Shown here: piece after piece, positions 32,972 through 58,936 of the stretch | Layout: each line of letters starts with the position of its first letter | Position numbering within the stretch: position 1 is the stretch's first letter | Assembly (NCBI RefSeq): GCF_001039355.2 | Contig: NW_019775884.1 | Coordinates: 62,001 to 126,000 of the forward strand | Direction of reading: 5' to 3' | Source: Lingula anatina | Lineage: Eukaryota; Brachiopoda; Lingulata; Lingulida; Lingulidae | DNA length: 64,000 nt | Position numbers and translations under genes: made by a program | Notes under the pieces: model-generated | What the model was told of the DNA's origin: nothing | Database searches by the model: none | Seen by the model: only the letters and a program-made list of their open reading frames with translations

Positions 32972-33862
32972 GACTGCATTCCCATAGATTTTAGATCGAT
33001 CTATCCCCGTGTACCCTGAGTGTCAGAGCCACTGTGAAGATAGATTGTTAACTATTGAAACATTTTGACGCGATAGCTTCACAGAAGCTCTGACGAACAG
33101 CGTCCATGTTAGATTTTCGTCAATCAAATAGAGCTGCTCCGCAGTGAATCTGCAGTTGAATGTCATCAGACCAAAATGAAACGTAAAACAGATTTAATTC
33201 TGCCTTATTTAATTTTATTAACTGTATTTAAGATGTAAAGTGAAAAAATAAATAATATTCTTCGAAAAGAAAAGTTATATCCAATGTTTTTGTATTTTTT
33301 GCTTATCAAAAAACATTTGCCCCTGGAGGTATGAACACAGTACACGTTCTTGCCGTGTACCAAGTTTGACAGCTACACTGTATGCCCGATACCAGTATAA
33401 GGGCTGCGCAATGGCTACACCAAAACCAATATTTAAAGCAGAATGTTGCTTGTATTGTGGCACTGACCTTCGACTGCAAGATATTTTCAATTCATACTTC
33501 TAGCCATTTTGCTTCTTGTCTCGTCTGCACGAGATAACGTCAGCGCAAGGCGGGAAAGGCAGCTCCAGGCGGCCAAACCTGTGACGTACGAGACTTATGA
33601 CTTCCAAATATGGATCCAGGCGGACAGAGCTGTGACGTGTAACTTCCAAATGTGGAAGCGCCCCAGGCAAAATTTTGAAGAAGAACGCCTACGGATTGCC
33701 GCTGTTCGCTAGAGCCTGGTATTGCTGATATGGGTTATATATGAAATCAAGATCGAGCTGGCAATACTGGAATCTAGAACCTAGGGTATCCCCGTGGGGA
33801 GTCTCACTAGATAACTGTCAGAGTTAGGTCGATCTAGATGGATCGATCTAAGACCCCATTCC
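32972..33862. mobile_element. MITE, family M1, internally deleted and split by a later insertion
   Basis: The left piece 32972-33011 (GACTGCATTCCCATAGATTT..ATAGATCGATCT-type core up to TATCCCCGTG) continues at 33789 onward (TCCCCGTGGGGAGTCTCACTAG..ACTGTCAG, then GTTAGGTCGATCTAGATGG). The middle of the usual M1 sequence is missing. The split is caused by the segment 33012-33788. Confidence 0.75.
33012..33788. mobile_element. 777-bp insertion inside an M1 MITE
   Basis: Flanked by TCCCCGTG at 33004-33011 and 33789-33796 (the match extends to 10 bases, TATCCCCGTG). The termini are TACCCTGAG and, inverted, TACCCTAG. An 8-bp duplication would fit hAT and a 9-10 bp duplication would fit Mutator-like elements; I cannot choose. 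The reading frame 33509-33712 inside shows no recognisable transposase. Confidence 0.6.
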
Positions 33863-34040
33863 CAGAGATTAGATCGGTCCAACTAGATCGACCTAACTCC
33901 CTGGAGGTTCAGGCTAAATAGCTGTCAGCCGAGCGGGCACAAAAGTTAATTACCCCCTTACAGCTTGTAGTAGGCAGGATAGTAATCTAGTGAGACTCTC
34001 CACGAGGATAGATCGATCTAAAAGCTATGGGAATGCACCC
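33853..34040. mobile_element. MITE, family M1
   Basis: CCCATTCCCAGAGATTAGATC, CGACCTAACTCCCTGGAGG, AGCTGTCAGCCGAGCGGGCA, TTAATTACCCCCTTACAGCTT, then ATAGATCGATCTAAAAGC and TATGGGAATGCACC at the right end. It is directly head-to-tail with the next copy. Confidence 0.82.
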
Positions 34041-34236
34041 TAAATCTATGGGAATGCACTCTAAGATCGATCCATATGGATCGAGCTAACTCACTAGGGG
34101 TTCACGCTAAATTGCTGTCAGCCGAGCGTGCACTGAAATTAATTACCCCCTTACAGCTTTTAGTAGGCGGGACAGACATTTAAGCCGGCTAAACTGACAG
34201 TAATATAGTGAGACTCGCCACGGGGATAGATCGATC
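34041..34236. mobile_element. MITE, family M1, right end replaced
   Basis: CTATGGGAATGCACTCTAAG, GATCGATCCATATGGATCGA, TTCACGCTAAATTGCTGTCA, GCGGGACAGACATTTAAGCC, then GGGGATAGATCGATCTA, after which M1 sequence stops at a different palindrome (CTACTACACGCAA..TTGCGTGTAGTAG, 34234-34268). Confidence 0.8.
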
Positions 34237-35368
34237 TACTACACGCAAGCGAATTTTGCGTGTAGTAGAATCCGTAGAGGTCGTAGAGGTAAAGGAAAGT
34301 CTGCCTTGCCAGTTGCAAGGGCTGCATGAGATGTCCTTTTAAACAGGGACGCTATATTGCAAGGTGCAATGGCCATGGAAATTGTACTCATTTCTTGTAC
34401 AATTGTACTCATTTCTTGTCTTGCTACCTGCGTACGTGACAGGCGCTCACCACTATTTTTGAAGAAAAAGCAACGCACGGCGAAAGTAGTTCCCTTTTGC
34501 TTCACTCTTTCCTCACATGCTTGTGATGACGTATTAACAGCGTGCAACAGTTTTGCCTACTGTTCTTCCCTTCTTTCTTCTTCTTTCTCCCCTCTTTACT
34601 GCTCTCTAATGATTTATTTCTTGCCTTTTTAGGGCATGTTTGAAACTGAATTAAGCAAAATTCGAGATTTTTGGAAATTGTTGCACAGGTTGCACAATCG
34701 TAGTACTGTCGAGACACGAGCGTGCGGCATGAGTACACCTTTTATACTCCTGGCGTAGGGGTGACGCTCCTGCGACGCACTTCCGCGGTGCTTTCGACTT
34801 TGATCGTTATTTGTGAGGGCGTGCCCTGTAATCCACACGCAAAGGGCGCTTGCTCCTTCATTGCTTGCGACGTGCGTCTTGGACCACGCATGTCCCACTT
34901 GCGAACTCCTTGCGAGTGAAGCAAGTAAAGCCTAGGTCCCAACTACGTTTTGGACGCACGGGTTTTTGGTTCCTTGCGTCCAGCAAGGACGTAGCTAGAT
35001 CGCACGTAGCGGCTGTTGATCATGTCGAAAAGTTACTAGGTGCTGTTTGCGTCCTCCAAAAGTCGCACGATGGACGTGCTCCTCACGCACGAACTCCCAC
35101 GTTTTCCCCATTTTTTTGGCCGTAGACCACACGTAGCAGCCCGTACGTTCGGTGGGGATCTACAGTAGGCTTTACGTTTGCGGCTTCGCTGTTCGCAGAT
35201 TATTCGTACAATCTTTTGGCCTTGTACAACATCCTCCGTACGTGCATACGGGCTGTTTGCGAACACTAAAATTCGCAAGAGGGACTTGCGTTGCATGTGA
35301 GATTCTGCTCAAAATTTGAACGCAAACAGGCCGTAAGAGCCCGTACGGCCAGTTGTGACCGAGGCTTA
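34237..35368. mobile_element. GC-richer transposon debris with inverted termini at 34929/35368
   Basis: At 34929 AGCCTAGGTCCCAACTACG is the inverted counterpart of CAGTTGTGACCGAGGCTTA ending at 35368, so 34929-35368 looks like one non-autonomous element rich in CGTACGG/CGCACG words. The piece 34237-34928 begins with a 13-bp-stem hairpin and has a similar word content (GCGTGCGGC, GACGCACTTCCGCGG), so it may be part of the same or a related element. No transposase frame is recognisable. Confidence 0.55.
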
Positions 35369-36596
35369 AGGTCGAATGATCTATTTAGGATTTTGTAACA
35401 CATAATGATAGCACCACTTTTTGACTGACTGGCCCCGCTACTATACACGTGTACACTGATCTCCCGCCTACCCGTCTACATCTGCTACCATGCTAGTGTT
35501 GTGTTCACTCTGTAACTCACTCCTTTCTCTCTCTCTTTTAAAGTGCACACACATTAATAGCATGACAAATAAAACTTATTTGTTATTGTATCAATGCGTG
35601 TGTACGATATATAGACCCTACACTCAGCTCTACATACACTGTCGCATATTAGTATAGTAAAATGCATCTCATATTTCAATTTATTTTCATCTGTAAATAA
35701 GTAATCTATCTCTATAGAAAATGACAGTTATCGGATATTGTGCTTGCATCGGTTACAAAACCATTTGTAAAGTGGTCGTTCATTGGTCAGCCATGGGTTT
35801 ACGGCTCTGTGGTCGGTTTGATGAAGGGTCAACCCGGAAAGGTCTAATTCAATATCCCCTAGGGCTATGAATGAACATGTTTTTATTTCAGTGACGTCAT
35901 TCTACCTAAACCAATTTAGGTTTCATTTTATTTCTAGAAGAAGACCAAACTGTATCCAGTACAGTCATGGACCATTAATGGGGGAGATGACCCTCGTTTT
36001 GATAGATGATGTTGCCTATCGGGAGAGCTACGAGTAGTTTTGGCATTTCCTGCCCGCAGAACACATATCTGCTCCAGCATCTTTACGTGTTAAATGTGTT
36101 TGAGGTCTTTGCCGAGAGAGAACTCAAATGACTTAAAACTGTTTAATACTCCGTGTCGGTTTGGTCTGCTTTATCGATCGTGTGTCGTCTATGTTTGTTC
36201 TGCACTGCACGTTTATCAAAACAAATAGATACCCGTTTGAAAAACCAAACAACTTGACATGAGAACTGACATTTAGTTGTCAACAAGGAAGAAGTCCCAG
36301 TATATGTGCATTAATTCGTTGCCTATTACCCATAACACTTTCGATTACGCCCGTGATTTCAAATTGGAAACTTAGACCTACTGAAAAAATTGACAGTTTG
36401 TTTATCTATATTTAGGAAAGCGCCGTGCATCACATGTTAATCTGGTTAACCACAAACAACAAAAACTACATTCGTAAATTTGAATTATTCATTTTAACAT
36501 GGATTGTTCCTTCCTATATACATTTCACGTTTTCAAAAAAATACTTGAACAGTGCACCATTAATAGAGCCACGAATCGTCTTCACTTTGGCATAAC
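35369..36596. other. Non-coding stretch
   Basis: No gene or repeat that I can support. It is upstream of the SRCR gene and could hold its distal regulatory DNA. Confidence 0.5.
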
Positions 36597-36597
36597 C

Positions 36598-36845
36598 TGG
36601 GTTCCCATGCCTAGATCGATCTAAGAGGATCGATACATCTTCATGGGGTTTCTCGTTAAATTGCTTTCGGCTTAAGTAGCTTAGATGTCTGGCACAGCTA
36701 CTGAAGCTGCTAAACGATAACTAATCACCCCTAGCAGCTTCAGGAGGCGTGGCAGACATCTAAGCCGTTTAAGTTGATTGCAATTTAGCGAGAATTCCAT
36801 TGGAGATAGATCGATCCAAAGTTAGTCCGATAGGGGCTGGGAATA
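36598..36845. mobile_element. MITE, family M1 (older copy) upstream of the SRCR gene
   Basis: Edges GGGTTCCCATGCCTAGATCG and its rough complement GATAGGGGCTGGGAAT, with GATCGATC-type cores at both ends (TAGATCGATCTAAG; ATAGATCGATCC). The core has GACAGACATCTAAGCCG-like sequence and its inverted partner CGGCTTAAGTAGCTTAGATG. It ends about 150 bp before the start codon of the next gene, so it may lie in or near its promoter. Confidence 0.78.
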
Positions 36846-36996
36846 GACCGCTTTCACACGATCATCAAACAAAATTGTAGGACATCTCAAACTGTTTGCT
36901 CTATGGAGGTTATCAGGTAACTAACGCCGCGCGCTCGGCACACATTAGGAAAGAACTCGGCGCAGAAGCTCTTTAATACCACAGCAGTCGAGGAAG

Positions 36997-50807
<13,811 letters not shown>

Positions 50808-51839
50808 GGACTGCACTGACCCCGGAACTGACCTCGCAACACCCACCAGGACACGATGGCGAAGAACTGGACCGATTAATTGGACTTAGAGCAAACTAAT
50901 CTTGTATGGAACTGCAGAGTGGATAATCCTTGTAGCTAGACTGGGGAGATCCCTAACCTGCCTCTATCTTTATAGATTCCTTTACATGTAGCACTCGGCG
51001 ACACTATGGCGGATTCATTTTGCTTTTAAGTGAAATAAAAAGCTGTTTTATTAAATCTAATGAAACACAATCATAGAAATGCCCGATAAAATTGCTTAAA
51101 TGGCTTATAAGGGGAATATTGGGGATAATAATGTAATTTGCTGTGAAGGGACAGATTTTATTGGTCAGTCTTAGGGATGATAACATGCTTTTCTCAAAAG
51201 ACTTTTCAAACCGAAATTTAACAGACTTCGTATGATTACTGTGTGATGTGGCTTCATTTTGTGGGCTTTTATAAATAAATGCATTTCATTTTAAAATATT
51301 TCATTTAGAACCGTTTTGATTTAAAAAGGAAAGGTAAAACCTGAAAGCCGCGCTTTACCAAACAGCACATTAGACAGGCATGCGAAGACGAATGCAAACA
51401 CAAAATGGTTCCAATGCGTTTTTTCTTAAATAACTCTATGCATACCAGTGATATATTTGTGTACCTTTTTTCTGTTGCAATATGTTAAGGACGTTGATAC
51501 CGTCTCCATTTATTGTTGCGTATTCTCTCTCTCTCTCCCCCTGCCCTTTGCTCAACAATATTCGTTTACTTTACTAAAAACACACTGGTGCTCAACATTT
51601 GTTTCCTGTAGAAACACAGAGAAAGGTCTAATTTTAAATAAATCCATCTCCCCTTATAGCAATGTTAATATTCAAAGACTCATAGAACAGTCTCAGAACT
51701 AAGTTCCGAACACGCGATATTCGAGCCACGCCACGCCGAGCCACCGAGCCCCAGTTCCGAACATTACCGAGGAACGGAACAAGCCGAGGAGTTCCGAATG
51801 CCATCGTCTTTTTCCGTCTGTCTACTTTTCGTTCACTGC
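50808..51839. other. Convergent intergenic region with 3' UTRs
   Basis: It separates the stops of two convergent genes. On the plus strand AATAAA occurs at 51034-51039 and 51274-51279, plausible poly(A) signals 230-470 nt after the SRCR gene stop. On the minus strand an AATAAA lies near 51510, about 330 nt after the cytochrome b561 stop, so the two 3' UTRs need not overlap. No other gene is seen. Confidence 0.55.
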
Positions 51840-52994
51840 CTATTCTTCCGGCTGCGGTGTCCGTTTGTACTCTGGCCTGCAGACTAAATACGCAACACTT
51901 ATTCCTGCAGCCACCATAACCAAGCAAATGAGGTTCACCAGGATTGTCTCTACGCCCATTTTGCTGTAGTCTTTCCTGAAAACGTGCAACACAATACAAT
52001 GGGAAATAATGCCATGACTTGAACTTTTTTGAAACAATATAATTGACGTCAAGTAGTCCGACCATCTCCAGCCCAGCAGTCACCCAGACATTATACTTAA
52101 CGTATGTTTCACAAAATATACTGCAAGGTGGGAAACTATATTTTAAGATGTGACTGATGACGTGTTTTAACTTCCTTAGATCAACATTTCTGTGTTTAGC
52201 TTTTACGTACATGTATCATGTATTTTCCTTCCTTTCACATTTATATTATTTATGGACATTATAGAACTACTACAAAATATTTGCAAAAGTCAATTTTTCA
52301 ATGTAGTCCTACTCCAGCTTCTGGTACCTGTAGCCCTACAAATTGTGATTAATAGAGCTTTCACCAAACGTACATTTTGGCTTCCGAGACCCCGAACAAC
52401 AAAGCAGCATATACAAGCCATTACAACACCTAGTGTAGATAGCCGTCAATTACTTACATACTAAATATAATTTTCTCTACCATTCCCATAAGTGAGGCGG
52501 CTATAGCTAACCCATAAACGGCAACGCCCCAATACCGATGTAGAGGCATCAACATCTCGCGGGCATTTTGGCCCAACTTGGGATACATAAAAGCCACGAA
52601 GCCAAATATATACTGAAAATAAAGAGTGATATATTGGTTTTCGCTGCCTCATGTTAGAAGATGGCATAAATGATGGCATAAATGAAATATCTCTTTTAAC
52701 GTGACTGAAAGAGATTTTTACTCCAGTGAAAACTTCGTCTTTCGTTCATGGACGCAATATAGCATTTAAATACTTAAAATGTTAAACGAGTATTGATTTC
52801 AAAAGGAATTATTATTTGACTACACCCACTCATCCACCAGCAATCTTACCTCCAGTAAGCACTACCCCCCCCCCCCCCCCCCTCCACTTACGACTACCAG
52901 CAGAACAATGATAATAGTATTGATAACAAAGGGATTTAACGCTGGGGCCATCGAAATTGCTACTTCTTAAGTGTGTAAAGTTATTTCAAACGTC

Positions 52995-53025
<31 letters not shown>

Positions 53026-54138
53026 CCACGGTATTTACCTGCAACCCAAACAGTATAATGGTCGCTAGCCCTAGCCAGCTGTGAATACTGTACATGTTGG
53101 CAATCTTGACTTGGACCAGATTGCGGGAGTCAAATACTGTCTTAAGTCCTAGTACGATGAAGACGACGGCGATGGCCTCTATGAAGGCGTGGACCACTTT
53201 AACGTAGATCTTCTTTTGATTTCGGAACACCCTGTACACCAGAATACCTGGGATAGAGGGTTGATACAGACAGGATCAGTTTTGTTAAATTAATGATATT
53301 ATTCAGGTTGATTTTCAGTGCGCTGTTGCACGACTGAATACCCGGGCCGTCTTCTTCTTCAAATGTAAGGAGTGGTGCAGGCCTCGCCGATTATGGTCCA
53401 CCAATTTACTTTATTTTCAGTCCATTCAATGATTGATCATGAATGAGCTCTCTGTTGGACAGTCATGATTTATTGCAAAGGCATTAAGACTGCCAATTTA
53501 TAGTGAACTAGTATCTTGTAAACTTGCAATTGTTTCCCATACAACGGCGGGGGTGTTATGGCAAAGCAATCGTTTTAAAACCTCATGATCATTCAGTGAT
53601 AATGAGAGTCCAAATTACCGTTACAAAATAGCTGCGTGAATTATTAATGAATAATTATTCAAATGATTTCAGCAGTAGGTAATTAAAAGGTTTTTAATTC
53701 TTATATGTTTAGACAGCATAAATGTACACAAGACGTCTAATTGTACCACCGATGGCATGGTTCAGGGATTTTACGATCTCAAAACGGATATTTCTCGAAC
53801 ATAATTGTACTGCACCTGTTGGTTGCCATTTTGGATTTCCTCTAATTCGAGGAGATTTTATTCCGACCAAAGGGCTAAATGTGTCTCAAAACTGACAAAA
53901 ATGGCGACTTACCCTCTCCATACAGAAATATCAGCCCTATCACCGAGAAGATGGAGTGGAAGTTCATCTCTAACCGGGGATTTTCCGTCCACGCGAACCC
54001 CTTTTGGAATATGTAAAGCCACAACCCCAGCATAACTACGAGTGCCACTCCCAGAACTTGAGACAAGGTGAAGACGAGCCAGAAACAGATGAACGAGGAC
54101 GCTGGCGGCCGGGAATTGAGTTCTGGGCTGTAGTCCAT
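51840..54138 (-). CDS. CYB561: Cytochrome b561 family transmembrane electron carrier
   Basis: Four exons, complement(51840..51975, 52458..52612, 53039..53247, 53913..54138): 726 nt, 241 aa, close to the usual family length. Family members move electrons from cytosolic ascorbate across a membrane to ascorbyl radical or ferric iron, using two b hemes. Six membrane helices can be placed. The four heme-ligand histidines are visible: H61 (EMNFHSIFS), H95 (KVVHAFIEA), H131 (YSIHSWLG) and H170 (MPLHRYWGV), with spacings 34, 36 and 39 as in the family. Also conserved are IFLYGEG, LVYRVFR, IHSWLGLATIILFGLQ and the C-terminal tail after the sixth helix. The start ATG at 54138 follows a likely UTR acceptor near 54171 (CATCATTTCAG). 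Which paralogue (chromaffin, lysosomal or duodenal type) is unresolved. It is convergent with the SRCR gene. Confidence 0.93.
52994..53026. repeat. (GA)n microsatellite in a b561 intron
   Basis: An interrupted GA run next to the exon 2 donor. A C-run also occurs at 52865-52882. Confidence 0.9.
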
Positions 54139-54171
54139 TCTGACGGATGTGGGTCCGAGAATGATTTCTCT

Positions 54172-55557
54172 GAAATGATGCAGGTAAACAAGGCTTGAGG
54201 TGGTTGTAATTTAGTTAATTGTCCATCGAGAAATATAGAAACTATTAATAAAAATATATAGAGGGGTAAAATATTCTTATTTCTCAGCTCAGGCGTTCTT
54301 TTTACATGTATGTTCAATGTCTACAGACCTCCTGATTACGAGAAGCTCACCATAACAATTAAGAAGCCAAGGTAATCTCTCCATTGTATCACCCGCCGCC
54401 TAGAATGGCATATATCACAAAAAAACATGTACCAATTATATGTGTACAAGTTCTTTTCTGATATACTGTCATCAATCTATTTTTCAACAGACTCATTCAG
54501 AACCAAGAAAAAAGACGCGCAAAAATAAACGGGCTTCCTGAGGTTAAGCATCGCGATCAAGTGACCTGCCTAAAAAGGATATACTAAATTATATATACCT
54601 AACATGACTAGGAACATACCTCCCCCCCCCCACACACACACACACACACACCAACTCGGTCCTTAAACAATACCAACGCATGCACCATTGGCCCAGTAAG
54701 CATGAGAAGAGGACAGTTAATCTAATGATGAACCGCCTGTGAGTGATGACCTAACACAAATACTTACACCATTACCCCGTTTATGTCTCCTTGATCTAAG
54801 CCGATTTAAGTAATAAGACATATGGTGTTCGAAATTTGGCCGATGACGGCCACATTTATTGAAGGTCCTATTAATAAAATGAAATGAATCGGATTAGTGA
54901 TAAACATCGAATAGTAGAGCTGACTGCATCAGATGCAGGGAAATTGCTGACCACGTGCATTTTATTCATTTAAAAATATATATTTCAACATTGACTCAAA
55001 AGCCATCCACTATAATCAATCTATTTTTTCAGCATGTTTCACCCAGCTTACCCTCATATATATGCTGGTACTTTAAAACGCCACGTGGGTAGCCGATGCT
55101 AATGCAGACAGAAGGCGTGTTTACACTGAAGATAGCTCTGCCCTGCTCGGTTCAACGATTCTCCGCGTGCAGCTCCCTCGTTTCATAATTTGCACAGATG
55201 TATGTATTGCGTACGGTGTATCTGAATTCCAAGTTTACAATTACTGTCAATAGCTATTGTTCATGGCCGTGCATATGAATGAATTAAATTGATTAATAGA
55301 GCTACCTGATGCTGACCCTCAAAGTTGGCCGCGAGTGAAATCTGGGGCCATGTCCATTACTATGCGTAGTGGCACATAAATTTACCGGGACGAAACACAG
55401 GGATGGTTGTTCTTAATCTTGCCTTCAAAGAGAAAACAATGGTAGCCGCCGTGAGACTCGACATTACATTAAAAACGAAATATTGGCTATATGTTCTCAT
55501 GTGCATTAACCGTATTCGTTGTTTTTGTGTTATTTTTGTTGTTACGTCTCTCTTTTA

Positions 55558-55594
<37 letters not shown>

Positions 55595-57001
55595 TACCAA
55601 AACTCTTCAAATTATTTTATGGGTCATGCAGAATGATTTAACCGTTCACTTCAGCCTTAAAAACTAAAAAAAAATAATTATAAACCTAAAATAAAAAGTA
55701 ACTGGCGTAGATTGTTCCGAAATGAAATTTTCAAAATGGCCCCGATCTTATGAGCACGTATTCCGCTTAGAATATGCTTTGTATTTTGATTTTAAAACAT
55801 AAATATTGGAAAATACAACATTAAACACATATAAAAATTATCAGGGAAGAGTACAGTTAACCTCATAGAGTTGGGAAAGCTTCCTGCGATCCTGAATCGT
55901 CTCTTATGCGTTACTCGCTATAAAGTGGGAAAAGGACATAGCTAATTTAATTATTCTCATTTAACATTCATGTGACCGAGTCATAACGTCATCAATGGGA
56001 ATTTCCACTATGCACGCTAAGTCCCTGGGCCGTATCCGAATGGGGAAACGAAAGTTCTACACGCTAGCTGTGGTACCGGTTTCGTTGTCGCGCGTGTCTG
56101 AATGATCGAAACAGGATTGGGTCATACATGCAACACCTGTGAGCACACGATAAGAAGGCAAGATTTCCTTACACTTTGTTTTTTATAAAAAGCTGAGTGA
56201 ATTCCATGTATTTATATCCCGAAGTTGAACGATTTGTTGTGTTTACGTGTATGGGGAATCATACACTGTACTGAAGTTGCAAACGGAAACGATGGTAACT
56301 CACAATAACCCATTTTCTTCACTCAACAGAATTTGAGATAAAAAACAATTTATGTATTTCTCTTGTGCATCTGCAGTAAATGATCCCTGAGATTTCCAAA
56401 AAACAAAGAAACATAACAATACTATTCTGAGCGCATTCCTTGCCATAATGTACATCTGCAAAACAAACTGGTTTGTCTGTTTCCCAGATTAAAGCGCTGT
56501 TTTAGAATCGTTTTTGGCTAAGAATTTAAAAAAAATTAAAATACAGAGCAATGTTTGGAAAAACAAAATTGTTTGTAATAATAAAACAAATCCATCCCCT
56601 TTCACATGAAGCACCCCCATTGCAATCCAACACATAGCAATATTTGAAAGACTCCCAACCATCAACACACAAAAATGCTGAACTTTACCTGCCGCCCTTG
56701 GCGCCACTAATGAAAGGTTGATTTCTCATTGCATCTCTTATAATCCGATAGCGGGGGTGGCGTTAATCAGGGGCGTCACGTGAGGAGCCGACCCATCCCG
56801 GTGTAACGAAACTGAAGGCCCGTGTAATACAAAGTCTGCCCTCCATTTAGTTATAATGGTTTGGGTTGGCCTGACCTTAGCGGGTCAGAATCCAGTATAC
56901 AGCTTACCTGTACATCGGTGACTCTCTGGACCATCAAGAGGAGCTGCTTTGTTTTTCTGATCCCTACCCTCACGTACGACGGGCATATCGTGGGTTGCTT
57001 A
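54172..57001. other. Non-coding stretch upstream of cytochrome b561
   Basis: Contains an (AC)n run near 54630-54650 and a (TG)n run near 55560-55590. The ORF at 56489-56707 (minus) has one hydrophobic stretch but no splice context or family resemblance. The first UTR exon and promoter of the b561 gene probably lie here; I cannot place them. Confidence 0.5.
55560..55590. repeat. (TG)n microsatellite
   Basis: About 15 TG units ending in CGCG. Confidence 0.93.
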
Positions 57002-57116
57002 TACTGCAAGGCCCAGCTCCATAAATAAATAAAAAATAAATAAATAAATAAATAAATAAATAAAAGTAGCTGTACGTTGAATATATCTATATGACAGAAA
57101 ACTGTTGTCTAACTAT

Positions 57117-57330
57117 GGGTGCAACTGGATAGACCATCGATCTAACTCTGCGGGGGATTCTCCCTAAGTGCAATCACTGTACTCGGCTTAAATATCTGAC
57201 ATGCCTTCTTGAGTTGGGTAATTAACTAATTAACTAACTACAGAAGGAGGCGTGTCAGAAAAATTAAGCTGATTACACTGAATGTACTTTATCAAGAATC
57301 CCCAGCAGAGTAACGTTGATCCAGTTGAAA
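57117..57330. mobile_element. MITE, family M1 (diverged); duplicate at 59028-59240
   Basis: ATCGATCTAACTCTGCGGGG, then CTCGGCTTAAATATCTGACA, TAATTAACTAA, an AGGAGGCGTGTCAGAAAAATT arm (inverted counterpart) and a right end GTTGATCCAGTTG. It follows the M1 plan of TIR, GATCGATC-type core and hairpin arms with many changes. The second occurrence is the assembly duplicate. Confidence 0.7.
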
Positions 57331-58159
57331 CGATGTTGGAATCTGAACGTGGTCTATGATCCAAACCCAGCTTGTAGTAATTCAATAATAAAGAAAACCT
57401 ATGGTCTAAAGTAATGTATATTTCCTATAACGAAAAAACATTCCCTCATGACTTCCTCTAGGATCAAAGTTCACTAAATTATCGGTTGTTAAGTTGAGGT
57501 CCAATCTAGACTTTAAAAAAGGGTTTCTTTGTGAAGTTTCTTTGGTTGTCAGCCATATGGATTAATTACGTTTTCACGTGGGCAGATATACAGCCAGCCG
57601 AGAGACCTCCCACCCTCCCTCTCCATAATGTTTAAACGGAACCATTATATTATTTTCTTACCAAACTTTTTGCTGATATTTCATGTCAGCGGCCTGAATA
57701 TAAATTACAACACTGCAGGGTTGGCAAGTTTATAATCATCTTTAAATTGAAGTTAATCACGAGAGAAGGGATTAAAATTTGAAGCAAGTCTCCTCGAACC
57801 AATACGTACAAATAACAGATTGTCCACCAGGGAAAGTTTGGTAAGAAAATAAATACTAATGGCGATGCAAGAATGACAGATACGTCTCGGACTCGTGTGA
57901 TACAATTTGGTGTTTGATCATTCCCATGTAATATTATATTGATATACTTATATTACCACATCAAGGGTAGAAGGCTCGGGTCAGCCCTAGGCTTGAACGT
58001 TATTTACCCTCAGTTCAATGTATTCATGTTGAGAGCGATATAGGCCGAAATATACATGTCTAATAACTACGTATTTTTTTTAATTAAAATAGATAACCTA
58101 TATATAACATATATAACATATATAACAATACGAATATATTCTGGTACAGTGCGCCGTCA

Positions 58160-58936
58160 NNNNNNNNNNNNNNNNNNNNNNNNNNNNNNNNNNNNNNNNN
58201 NNNNNNNNNNNNNNNNNNNNNNNNNNNNNNNNNNNNNNNNNNNNNNNNNNNNNNNNNNNNNNNNNNNNNNNNNNNNNNNNNNNNNNNNNNNNNNNNNNNN
58301 NNNNNNNNNNNNNNNNNNNNNNNNNNNNNNNNNNNNNNNNNNNNNNNNNNNNNNNNNNNNNNNNNNNNNNNNNNNNNNNNNNNNNNNNNNNNNNNNNNNN
58401 NNNNNNNNNNNNNNNNNNNNNNNNNNNNNNNNNNNNNNNNNNNNNNNNNNNNNNNNNNNNNNNNNNNNNNNNNNNNNNNNNNNNNNNNNNNNNNNNNNNN
58501 NNNNNNNNNNNNNNNNNNNNNNNNNNNNNNNNNNNNNNNNNNNNNNNNNNNNNNNNNNNNNNNNNNNNNNNNNNNNNNNNNNNNNNNNNNNNNNNNNNNN
58601 NNNNNNNNNNNNNNNNNNNNNNNNNNNNNNNNNNNNNNNNNNNNNNNNNNNNNNNNNNNNNNNNNNNNNNNNNNNNNNNNNNNNNNNNNNNNNNNNNNNN
58701 NNNNNNNNNNNNNNNNNNNNNNNNNNNNNNNNNNNNNNNNNNNNNNNNNNNNNNNNNNNNNNNNNNNNNNNNNNNNNNNNNNNNNNNNNNNNNNNNNNNN
58801 NNNNNNNNNNNNNNNNNNNNNNNNNNNNNNNNNNNNNNNNNNNNNNNNNNNNNNNNNNNNNNNNNNNNNNNNNNNNNNNNNNNNNNNNNNNNNNNNNNNN
58901 NNNNNNNNNNNNNNNNNNNNNNNNNNNNNNNNNNNN
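58160..58936. other. Assembly gap (777 N)
   Basis: A run of N. Any reading frame drawn across it is meaningless. Confidence 1.

Noticed and set aside
33509-33712. 67-aa ORF in the 777-bp insertion
   Set aside because: Basic and repetitive, with two related halves produced by a short local duplication; no transposase motif.
34239-34547. 102-aa minus-strand ORF
   Set aside because: It lies in transposon debris, has no recognisable domain and begins at a structural palindrome.
56489-56707. 72-aa minus ORF with a hydrophobic stretch
   Set aside because: Looks like AT-rich random coding; no neighbouring exon or conserved motif.
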